Part shown: positions 23,384 to 33,184 of the stretch, piece by piece
How positions within the stretch are numbered: position 1 is the first letter of the stretch
Layout of the letters: every line of letters begins with the position of its first letter
Source: Macrotrachela quadricornifera
Lineage: Eukaryota; Rotifera; Eurotatoria; Philodinida; Philodinidae
NCBI GenBank assembly: GCA_022393335.1
Contig: JAJEKB010020949.1
Location: 360,832-424,831 of the forward strand
DNA length: 64,000 bases
Direction of reading: 5' to 3'
Position numbers and translations under genes: made by a program
Notes under the pieces: generated by a model
Told to the model about the DNA's origin: nothing
The model's database searches: none
The model's input: the letters and a program-made list of their open reading frames with translations, nothing else

Positions 23384-23945
23384 TGCTCAATTCTATGTTC
23401 AATTTTTCAGAAGTACAGCTACTAGAAAAGTAGACATTCATACCATTCTATATCTCAAGATTAACAACCCTGGAAAACCGCTAAGTTACAGCAGTTAAAA
23501 CGTTCCTGTATAACATGAAGAGATTATCATCAGAAATATCTCTTAAACTAAAAACAGCGTTTTGTTTTCATCAAATCGAAGAAAGTTAGTATGACCTTTT
23601 ACACGTCACTACCTCTTGCTTATGATTAAAGCAAAGTAACTGAAAAGAATTTAAAAAAAGACAAGGATTTTCGAAAGTTTAAGCTGATCAACTATGTCGG
23701 TTTTAAGCAAGAAGTAGTGATGTGCAAAGGTTATGCTGATTTTCTTCGATTTGATGAAACCAAAATGATGGTTTTAGTTTAAGGGATAGTTTTCATGATG
23801 GTCTCTTCATATTACACAGGAACGCTTTACCTGCTATATCTTGACCGTTTTTCAAGGCTGCTAATCTTGAGATATAGAATTATATGAATGTCCACTTTTC
23901 TAGTAGCTATACTTCTGAAAATTTGAACATAGATTTGAGAATTCA
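23384..23945. mobile_element. Foldback element with ~240-bp inverted arms
   Basis: Left arm (about 23384-23622, from TCTATGTTCAATTTTTCAGA) and right arm (about 23702-23945) are inverted copies with scattered differences; the block CATCAAATCGAAGAA near 23570 returns inverted near 23745. The spacer is about 80 bp. The open frame 23194-23433 only overlaps the left arm and is not convincing. No target duplication was found. Confidence 0.65.
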
Positions 23946-24960
23946 AAAGGTATCCTATGATTTTGAAGCGATCGTTGTCACAGTTCAAGTATATTAGATA
24001 TTTTGATATGTATATGGTTACATTAGCATAGATGTATAATGATTACAGATCATATTGACAGTACATGAGAAGTATATGTACCTATTTAAGTTACAAAGGT
24101 AGACCCACAAGTGTATTCCGGAGATTACAATTATAATCGTATCAATTTACTACATTTACGTAGGTTCCTGATACTAACTAAGGAAAAATTATCGGCTGAT
24201 ACTTCATCTCTAGAAAATTAGAGTCAAAACATTGTTTCACTGGATGATACGTAAAAATAATTCTATACACTGTTCAGCATATTATATGTATTTTTATAAT
24301 TATTCTTTAGAAATAAGGGTAGGAGAAGCAGGAATGTCTCGAGTGGAGTTCAGGAGTAGAGTAAGCTCCCTCCTCCCTCTGTCATCCACTCAATAATCGA
24401 AAATCTTCTTTTCTTTTTTGCAGACAACTTTTGGGAAAAAGTTTTTTAAATTTTTAAAATAAAAGTCAACTTCACTGCTAATTTGTACCGAGCTCGAAAC
24501 ATCCTGAACTAGGGGAGAATGTTTTGATGAGAGCTGATTCAAAAATAAGCTGATCATCATTGATTTCATTAGTCTGAATTGTTTCTTTTAATGTGGTAAA
24601 TAAAACTTTAGTTTTAATGCTTATAATCTTCTATAAAAAAATGTTCGAAGCAAAGTAAATCCCCCTCTATAAAAGAAGACCATCCCATATTATAAGACTC
24701 CCCTGAGGATTTGATACGAAATCCATAATAGAAGATCCGGGTTTTCTATTCAAAATATTTTTTCGGTTTTTGATTTTCAAAACCTACTTCTCTGGAGTTC
24801 AGTGAGTATCAAGTTAAAATCTTTCGTGATTTGGCATTAGTCATGTTTTTCAGCTTTTAATCTATTTTAGGAAGCAGTAGGTAATACTGATACTGGCTAA
24901 TTCAAATATTTTCAAAACAGTGGTAAATAAAGCTCCTATGATAGCATCATATATGTAATA
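23946..24960. other. AT-rich stretch, nothing recognised
   Basis: No coding frame, RNA gene or complete repeat recognised. Contains a short pyrimidine-rich patch around 24365-24385. Confidence 0.45.
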
Positions 24961-24961
24961 C

Positions 24962-25292
24962 TTGAAACTTGAATTCAAGTATTCAAGTATTGAAGTATTC
25001 AACTATTCAACTTTTCAAGTATTCAACTATTCAACTTTTCAAGTATTCAACTATTCGAAAAGGGAGAGGGGAGGCATTGGGAGCGCAGAACTTTACAGAG
25101 CCGCCTGCAGGCGAGGGCGTAATGCTGACGGAGGGCGTAGCAGCACCACACAGGGGCAGCTGAGGGTAAGGGTGCAATGCTGTAGGAGGGCGTAGCAGCG
25201 CCACACAGTGGCAGCTGAGGTTGATTGAATACTTGAATAGTAGAAAAGTTAAATACTTGAATAGTTGAATACTTGAATTCAACTTTCAAGTT
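24962..25292. mobile_element. Inverted-repeat element with TTCAAGTATTCAACTA arrays and a GC-rich core
   Basis: Left arm (24962-25058) and right arm (25228-25292) consist of repeats of the type CAAGTATTCAACTATTCAAC and their inverse, with near-matching outer ends (ACTTGAAACTTGAATTCAAG; inverted right end AAACTTGAAAGTTGAATTCA). The core (25065-25220) is strikingly GC-rich and holds two copies, about 54 bp apart, of GGAGGGCGTAGCAGC followed by CCACACAG and GGCAGCTGAGG. No target duplication is clear and all frames are repeat artefacts. Confidence 0.6.
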
Positions 25293-25744
25293 TGACACTA
25301 CTGGCCTAACATTAGAATGTGTGAATAAAATCATTCAAATAGAATTTCAAGCTATAGATCTGAAGTCGCGCTATCTGGAGCATATATAACATTCGTAGTT
25401 TTATCAGGATGACATACCGTTTTATGCATTTTTTGGAATGATTTGTAGAAATGACTGGTTTCAAAACAATTTTGTCTTATGCAGTTCTGGAGAAAAAGAC
25501 TTCTCAATATCTCTTCTTTCAACTAGCGAAATCGAAACTTTATATCTTGTTTTGTTCTTCAATTACTCAAAAAATATTCACGACTAATTTATAGATGGAC
25601 AGGCATTAGTTGCTCCATATGGCTGAAGTTTTATCTTCAGTTGTAACTGTCAACAATTGCTTTATGTCTGAATATCTAGCATTAAAGATAATTACTTTTA
25701 CAATTTGATATATTATTTCGTTAGGTATGACTAGTTGAAGTGAA
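25293..25744. other. AT-rich spacer, nothing recognised
   Basis: No coding frame or repeat of note. Confidence 0.4.
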
Positions 25745-25749
25745 TAGGG

Positions 25750-27220
25750 CATAGTGGGCAACCAGGCGGACATGACCGAAAGTTCTATTTTCCCAAGTTC
25801 AAATATCGGAATGAATACGTCTATGGTTAGTCTATCTTACCCTAAAACTAGATTTCCAGAAATCGAGCCATACCCCTGGAAAAGTCCAGCGTCAAAAAAT
25901 TGCTCATAAATCGATAATTATACGGAGACCATTCCTTTTTTCAACTTATCAAAACATTTTAAAAAGAAAAACTATCTGAAACGAATGACTGACCCATAAG
26001 CTATATTGGATGAAAAAATGATTTCGATTGAACCAAAAATGAAATAGAAAAAAAGTGATTATTGGGCCAAAAATAGGTCAAAAAATAGGTCATACCGTAT
26101 TTTATGAACGCTACAAAGAGTTTTCATCCGATTGAGCTGAAATTTTCACCAATCATTCTCCAATGTGTGATTTATCATTGATCATAGCGCGATGTTGAAT
26201 CAGTGAACACAGGCCGAGCTAGAGGTCTCCCAAAAAACCAGGTTTCTGCCCAGGAATGGCTAGTTTTGAGAAGATGAGAACGTTTTGACGCAAAACTAAG
26301 ATCATATTCGGAATCAGCTCATCGAGCTGCATCGAATCATATATAACAAGAAGTGTTTCTCAAAAAAAAAAGTTGGTTCTTGTGGTCGATAAGGTTTTGA
26401 AAAACAGCCTTTCCATAGTTTTTAAACGCTACAAAGAGTTTAAGTGCGATTGATCTCAAACTTTCACTAATTATTCTTCCACGTCTGATTCATCATTGAC
26501 CATAGCGCGACTTCGCACTGATGCGCTTAACCGGTGCTATGAGTCTCCTAAAAAATGAGGTTTTTGCCCCCGAATCCCTATTTTTTAAAACAAGGCATCA
26601 TTTTGATGCAAAACTAAGGTGATATTCGGAATCAGCTCGTCGAGCTGCATCCAACCATATATAATAAAAAGCATTTTTTCGAAAAACAATTTTTGACCTT
26701 CGTGCAAGGAAAGCTAAAAAAGATGAGTCATTCCGTATTTTTCGAGCATTATAAAGAGTTCTCATTCAACTGAACTCAGTCATTTACTCACTGTGTTCAT
26801 CTATATTAAATTTTCGTTAACTATATACATCGTATCGCATCAGAGACCATATACTATGCTAGGAATTCCTAAGAAAACCCTGATTTTTGACCCTAATTCC
26901 TTCTTTTGGCTCCCCAAATCTCTTTTTTTATCCTTAAAATAACATCTTACCGAGAAACCAAGGTGATTTTCGGAATCAGCGTGCCAAACTACGTCGAATG
27001 GTGTGTGACACGATGTATTTTCTAATAAAAACTTTTTTTCGAAAATCTTGGCAAAGGTACCCCACAGGTGATTTTCACGAAAAATTTTTTTTTTCAAAAA
27101 GTGCTTTATTTGCTTAAAGACGATTTTCTAAGTGATATATAATCACTTCTAAGCAATAAAAATCCGTTTCAGAGCACGAAACTTACATGTCCGCCTGCTA
27201 TACGAAAGTTGCCCACTGTG
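25750..27220. mobile_element. Non-autonomous transposon with RSS-heptamer-like ends (Transib-like?)
   Basis: 1,471 bp. The left end reads CATAGTGGGCAAC and the right end, inverted, CACAGTGGGCAAC; both then share CAGGCGGACATG, directly on the left but after 10 extra bases on the right. TAGGG lies on both sides (25745-25749 and 27221-27225). Known: Transib elements make 5-bp, often G/C-rich, duplications and their ends start with a CACWRTG heptamer like V(D)J signals. The flank match can be read as 8 bp (TAGGGCAT) if the left end starts at 25753, which would suggest another superfamily. The interior has three diverged ~318-bp tandem units and no transposase. Confidence 0.62.
26105..27060. repeat. 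Three diverged ~318-bp tandem units inside the Transib-like element
   Basis: Units start near 26108 (ACGCTACAAAGAGTTTTCAT), 26426 (ACGCTACAAAGAGTTTAAG) and 26745 (GCATTATAAAGAGTTCTCAT). Each contains ATCATTGACCATAGCGCGA-like sequence, CAAAACTAAGGTGATATTCG-like sequence and a CAGCTCGTCGAGCTG-type palindrome. Unit 3 is the most diverged. The minus-strand frame 26840-27097 lies in unit 3 and has no matching frame in units 1-2, so it is not treated as a gene. Confidence 0.75.
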
Positions 27221-27225
27221 TAGGG

Positions 27226-28513
27226 CATCATATGCGAGTGCTTTGGATTATCTAGGACTACGAGTACGATGTTTCAGCTTGCTCCATAAGTTCAAAATAG
27301 AGTAGTGATGAAAGCACTGATTAGTTACCTTAATTGATATAACTACTGTTAAAGTACATGAATTAGTTAGGAACTTACTGAAGAAGGGAGCTAAAAAGAA
27401 TCTAGCCATCCTTCATTGGGAATTTCCTTTAGAGAAATAGAACGAAAAAATTTTTGTACAACTGAAATTGTGAATAATTACTGTTTAGCTTTTCCTACAG
27501 AATATTCGTCCCTCTTTTCAGAAAATGTCTGCATATACTTTATGTATCAGATAATATGAGAGGACATGCACTGGCATAAGGATTTGACCTGATTTTTAGA
27601 AAACTTCTCGTTAAATACTATTAGAAGGCCCCCCCCCCCCAGAAACTTTTTACGCTAAAGCACAATAGAAGACTCGGGATCTTTATTATGACGGAGGATT
27701 TACAGAAAAATAGTACATTGTTTTCTCTGTCTTTACATAAAAAAAGAAAATTTCTCTAAGTTCTCTATAAGAAAATAATATCGTGCTTGCATTACTTGTG
27801 GATTGTCCCACATAGTTGACGACATAATCGAAACACGGCACACTTTATTTTAATGCATATGTATAGACTATTTTGATTGATTCTTGTGACAATAAATTCA
27901 AAAAAAATTCTAAGAAATAATTGCAATGTAAAGATCTGAGTTTTATAGCAATTGCCATATATTCATAATTGGAAGAACGAACGAATCATATTATACCCTA
28001 AGATAAAACTGTTCTTCTTTTAACTTAAAATAAATTTTCAATATCAATTAATTTTTAAAATTTAATGAGCAACAATTTTTATATTAAAAGCTTAATAAAA
28101 CTAAATAACATATGTAAATGGATTAATAAACCTTATGATGGATGAAAAATTTGATTTAGATCGATAGTACTACAATAATCACTTATATTCATCATTGTCG
28201 TCTTTTAAAATGAATTATCTGTAATAATATCAGTAGATTAACGATTTAGAATGTTGAAACATTAGAATTTCCACATGTTCAGTAGTTAAAAGCAACTCAT
28301 TTCGACTTTAAGAGGTCTTAAGCGGGATTCAAAACGATTTATGCATAAAATAGTTATACAATTATTCAACATAGTGTAAACAAAAGCATTCAAAACACAA
28401 AGAAAGGCAAAATTAATATTTGAAATACTCAATATTTATTCTAATAATTCAATGATTCAAATTTATAACAAAAATCTACTAAAAAAACAATAATCCAAAT
28501 CATAGCTTTACTC
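27226..28513. other. AT-rich intergenic DNA
   Basis: No gene recognised. Contains a C-run at about 27629-27640. The last ~100 bp are probably 3' untranslated sequence of the minus-strand gene that follows. Confidence 0.45.
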
Positions 28514-29062
28514 TCACTTAATAGCTGATGGATCTTTGTTGTTAGGCAAGAATTGTCTAGTAGATAGTGCCACTGCCCATGCTTCTGTCTTTCTAACATA
28601 AGAGGGATCTCCATAAGGGAATTTCGGATTGATCATATGCCGATCAATTATGACAACAGCCAATGGACCAGAATTATATGCACGTAATGCAAGGCCCCAA
28701 TGACGAAATTCTTTATAATTCTGTCGTAAATAATAAGCACCAGCCAGTACATTTTCTTCGTTTCCACGTTTTCCTTGGAATTCAGTTGGATACTTTTGTT
28801 TCATTTCTTTCATTGTTGTCTTACTGACTTGCATGAGTCCAGCATCATATTCCCACAGTTGACTTATTCTAGCATTAACTTCTTCATCTCCACTCGATTC
28901 TTGATAAATTACAGCACCAATTATTGCTGCAGGAACATCTGTTATTTTTGCAGCCCATTCAATAATATGACGCCATTTACCAATTCTTTCATCAGTATCA
29001 TCATCTAATGTCAATGAGAGAGAAGCACGCTTAGGCAAACCCTGTTTCATATTGGATAACAT
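28514..29062 (-). CDS. GH23 lytic transglycosylase (SLT domain)
   Basis: 182 codons from the ATG at 29062; the frame stays open to a TTG at 29119, so an upstream exon or longer N-terminus is possible. The SLT fold motifs are all visible: catalytic Glu55 in AAIIGAVIYQESSGDE, GLMQVS (75-80), NVLAGAYYLRQNYKEF, and the ALRAYNSGP motif before a YVRK segment. Enzymes of this family cleave the MurNAc-GlcNAc bond of peptidoglycan with anhydro-ring formation. Peptidoglycan is absent from animals, so a gene of bacterial origin used on dietary or invading bacteria is the best guess. No signal peptide is seen in the visible frame, which would matter for a digestive or defensive role and may mean a missing first exon. 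Intronless as read. About 20 charged residues precede the domain. Confidence 0.87.
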   Translation of the reverse strand: MLSNMKQGLPKRASLSLTLDDDTDERIGKWRHIIEWAAKITDVPAAIIGAVIYQESSGDEEVNARISQLWEYDAGLMQVSKTTMKEMKQKYPTEFQGKRGNEENVLAGAYYLRQNYKEFRHWGLALRAYNSGPLAVVIIDRHMINPKFPYGDPSYVRKTEAWAVALSTRQFLPNNKDPSAIK

Positions 29063-29119
29063 ATCGTTATAGATGTTTATCGTTCGTAAGAAACTAATGT
29101 GTTTTTGTTCTTCTATCAA

Positions 29120-30671
29120 ATCTTTTTATATTTTGCAAATAGATGAATCATTTTGTTTCTTTCTCTTAAATTTTTCAAGTTTATCGCCATATCTATATCT
29201 GTAAGTGTGTAAGAAACAACTTTTAACTCATACAATGACAAACAAGGAAAGATGTGAGAGAATAAAAAATAAATGATTTATTTATCTGAAAGACAGATAA
29301 CCTTTGACGAAAGAAGAATTAAAAAACATTAGTTTCTTGCAAACTATAACTATTTGTATAAATACGAAGTTATTTAGAGGCAAAGTATAAATCTTGAATT
29401 AATAATTTTTTTTTACATATATAAAAGAAAAATCTGATTAGAAATAATTATTTTTATTTTATATATTCTATCATCAAAATAATTCAACTCAATCATGTTT
29501 TTTTTATTAAACAACAGTATCTGAAAATACATTTCAATAAATTACATTTTTAAGAGTTAATTAGATTTCGAAATTCTTAACAATTTAACAAAACATTAGA
29601 AAAACTCTTCATATTTATTGATTAAATTCATACAAGTTCTTATGAAGATTATTGATGTTCGAGAATATATAAGAAAACAAAACTTCAAAAAGAATAACTG
29701 ATTTAAATCAATTAATTTTGATGTTTAATGAAAAACATTTATGAGAAGATTGTGGTTAACTATAGATTCAGTAATTTTCAAGAGAATCAGTTTCAAACAT
29801 CATCGAAATCCATTAGTAAACATTGAAACTCACAAAGTTCAAAATTAATTACTTTTCTATTAGTTTTGTTAAGTCAGAAATTAAACAATCCAGTGGAAAA
29901 TTTTCCACTGGGTAGTTCTATTGCAACAAATTCTTAACTTGGCGTGTTTTTTTTAATACTATGTATGACTTTCGAAGTCTGGATAAACAAAAAGTTTGAA
30001 TAGCTATTGTGATGTGTGATATACTTTCGTCTTTCGATAAAAAGTACTTTCACCAAGATGATTATAATGAAGCACTTGATAAGTTTTATTCCTACTAATA
30101 TTTAGAGTTCACACAATAGCAGACCCTTAACATTGAATACAAACTATAATTCGTAAAAAAAATCACATTTTTCTGGTGCCTAGTTGAAATTACATAAACA
30201 AACAAACGTTAGGATACCAGACTGATTAATCACATCCATATACAGAATTGTTAGTTCACTTGAACAGTCATTTTCACATAAACAAGTCACGGATAAATTG
30301 TATAGAAGGAATCGTATAAATGAGCTTGATGTGTACGCTCGAATTTTTGAGGCTTTTTCTAATGTCCATTTATCCAATTACTACTTATTCAATTAATAGT
30401 ATATTCCGACAGTGGAATCCAATAAGATTTTATCAAATTTTATAAGATTCTAATTCGTTCCATATGAGATGCGATAAAATTTCTAAAACTTCGAAGAAGG
30501 CCAAGATTTTTACTTTAAAGTGAAAGTTAGTGGCAATTAAAAATATATATTTGTCAAATGATTGACTTTCTCGAGTAATCCAAACAAGATCTGACAGTTT
30601 GTTTTTATTATTGACATATGCTAGATAGATAAACATTTGACATTTCATTTCGAATCAATCATTTTTATTGT
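29120..30671. other. AT-rich intergenic DNA
   Basis: No convincing gene. Short minus-strand frames at 30180-30377 and 30433-30648 lack recognisable features. Confidence 0.45.
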
Positions 30672-30675
30672 TTAA

Positions 30676-31252
30676 CACATTCGAGGCGATTCGGTTTTAA
30701 TAGAGAATAGCTCTAATAAATCCATTTTCCTGTCTATTCTTCTTTCAACAAATGCACTCTTTGACCTTTTCATTCTATGCTGGCTCGTTATTTCCTTTTT
30801 TCTGTTAGTAACATCATATGGACAGTTACTTTTCTCTACGAACTGGATAATTTAAGTTCAAACCTAGTGCAAAACAAAAATCAACAAGCTGTACGAAGCG
30901 CAAACTCGCTGATCACAAGCTCGAAGCAAAGGAAGGATCTGCGCAAGTTGTTCAAAACTCTGTACTAGCTGTTACGAAAAAAACAGGGAACAACAATCGA
31001 GAGAAACCTGTCATGCAACAATAAAGGGAGCAAAAACTTTGTTCTGATTGTAACAAATTTTTTTGTCTTGATTGTTTCAATGAAAAGCATCACGCTATGC
31101 AATAAATGATTTCAAAAATAGTGAAAGGAGAGCAGATGACACATTATATGTAACCTCCCACCTAAGGATAAACGAGAAAAAAGTGTTTTTCTATTAAGTA
31201 TCTTGTTAAAATATAGTGGGGTCCACCGGTGGACCCCATCGCCTCGAATGTG
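30676..31252 (+). mobile_element. piggyBac-type element, internally deleted, with transposase tail remnant
   Basis: 577 bp between TTAA copies (30672-30675 and 31253-31256). Ends CACATTCGAGGCGAT are perfect inverted repeats. Near the right end lies a perfect 22-bp palindrome (31217-31238, half-site TGGGGTCCACC). The plus strand at about 31000-31105 reads KPVMQQ, a stop, then REQKLCSDCNKFFCLDCF and NEKHH: the Cys/His-rich zinc-binding tail typical of piggyBac transposases. Upstream codons (30780-30968) may be more of the same C-terminal region. It is a deletion derivative that could only move with help. Confidence 0.85.
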
Positions 31253-31256
31253 TTAA

Positions 31257-32692
31257 ACAATACATATCAGAGATGGAATCGATTCATATTTGTTTCTTCA
31301 AACTAAACTGAGTCGAATTCATGAAGATATTAATGTTTTTTAAAGAGAAATCTTTTATACGTACAAATCAATAAACCCAAAAATCAGATCTGATCAGTTC
31401 ATAATCGAATAAAGAGTATGTATTAAAGTTAAATATTCCATGACAATATAGATATGCAATATAGAATTGCTAGGATCAGTAAAAAGTTTCTATAAAATGA
31501 CAACAACAAGAGTGTAAATCAACAAACCACAAGTTATTTTACTGCTAAGCATCAAAATTAGTCTACTATGTTCTTTTATAATCTCATTTTATGCTAACAT
31601 AATAGATAAACTGCTTTTTGGAACATCTAGTACATGTCTCTGTCACATTCCTGAACAAACAATTTTCCTCTATATCTGCTCTATTTTTCTGTGCTTTCAC
31701 AGTTTTAAATAAAGTATTGTATCGATTGAAGCACGAAAAGAAGATAGATGGACTAGAGAAAGCATTCTTTTTTATAAGTATATATATATTCATATTAAAA
31801 ATGAGAATAGTCATTACAAATATTTTAAAAGAAGTAGAAACAAGTTACATTAATACAATATATATTTATCTAAATGATCAAATTTTCAAGCAGTATTTCA
31901 TTTATTTTCAATATACTCAACGAAAAAATAAAACTGTGAAAAATATTAAATCTAAACAAGAATAAATAATGAACGTATAAAGACAGTGCAATTAAAAAAA
32001 AATGAATTGAACATTCAATCAGAAAAGTGTTAAGCAATCTTAGTTAGAAGTAATGCATAATTGTATACAAATCCATCTTCTATCAGATTTCTTTATTGTT
32101 CTATCTAAAAAAAAAACCATTCTTCTCAAATGAATATGAAAAACATCGATTCTTGCTGACGGAAATTTCCCACCTGTTTGATAATTTTTCATCAAACCGA
32201 TTTAAATTGAATCAATATCCAATACGTAGTCTAACTGATTTCTATCAAGTATATAAATGGAAACCTGTGGATCACAAAACTCAACATATTATATTATCGA
32301 TCTCTATTAAACATCCTCTAATAGAGTTATCAGGCATCCTCCGAAATGATATTCTCATGTGATATGCATAAAAATAACTCTCTACCGAACGATTTATGGA
32401 ACAACGTCTAATCGATGTCACTCGACATGTTTGATGGATATGATTCAACGATGTTTCTTATTTATTATTAGAAACAACTAATTGAAAGAGCACGAAAAGT
32501 TAAATGGAATATTGGTTAGCTTAAACAGTCTCGTTAAAGAAAGTTATTTTAACATTTGCTTATTCAAAAGGACAAAATAATAATATATCGAGAGATACTG
32601 AAAAAAAAAAGAAAATCTAGACTACAACGGTAATCATGCGCAATGATAAAGATCAAATGATATATCGCATATATATGCCATAGATTAAATCT
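31257..32692. other. Intergenic DNA with unassigned frames
   Basis: Two plus-strand frames, 31618-31965 (115 codons) and 32096-32362 (88 codons, containing DFYQVYKWKPVDHKTQHI), have some protein-like composition but no ATG-context, splice partners or family resemblance that I recognise. They may be relics. Confidence 0.4.
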
Positions 32693-33184
32693 TTACAAAA
32701 CCCAAAAATTTTCTCCTCTGTCTTCAACACTTTGCCATAGACAGGTTGTATTACCATTAAAACTAACAGGTATAATTTGTGGACGAGCAGCTCGTTGAGC
32801 ACCAATGAGATAAACACAAATTCGACTGTTCGATTGAGATGGATCAGGTATTACTTGTTGATTTAATGTCAATGAATATAACATATTAAAATCATCTTTC
32901 TCACTAATAACTAGTCCATAATCAAAAGGAGATGATTCAGAGACAATAAATGGATTTTGAATAAAAGAATGATTTGCACTACCATCTACAAAATATATAC
33001 CATGTTCATTTTCTGTCATTACATGGAGTGTACCGTACCATGTATCATTCAAACTAACAATTGTATGCCATGTATGAACATGTTTATATTGTTGATGATC
33101 ATTTTTTAGTATAAGTCGACTATTGACTATGACTAATATTGTAAGTATAATGGTAAATGTTAAACTCGTTTCGATGGATAACAT
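32693..33184 (-). CDS. Secreted or signal-anchored protein of unknown function
   Basis: Complete frame of 163 codons starting at ATG 33184. Residues 7-22 (SLTFTIILTILVIVNS) form one hydrophobic segment near the N-terminus, so the product is a secreted or type II anchored protein. The body is a beta-rich-looking domain with WHTIVSLNDTWYGTLHV, NEHGIYFVDGSANHSF, a central SPFDYGLVISEKDDF and two Cys (RICVYLIG and NTTCLWQ) that could pair; NHS and NTT are N-glycosylation sequons. I do not recognise the family. The frame length, sequons and clean signal segment argue for a real gene. Intronless as read. It ends 1.4 kb after the piggyBac remnant, with no neighbour suggesting its role. Confidence 0.6.
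   Translation of the reverse strand: MLSIETSLTFTIILTILVIVNSRLILKNDHQQYKHVHTWHTIVSLNDTWYGTLHVMTENEHGIYFVDGSANHSFIQNPFIVSESSPFDYGLVISEKDDFNMLYSLTLNQQVIPDPSQSNSRICVYLIGAQRAARPQIIPVSFNGNTTCLWQSVEDRGENFWVL

Noticed and set aside
26840..27097. Possible transposase fragment in the Transib-like element
   Set aside because: The frame lies in one of three tandem units and is not kept open in the other two; no family resemblance.
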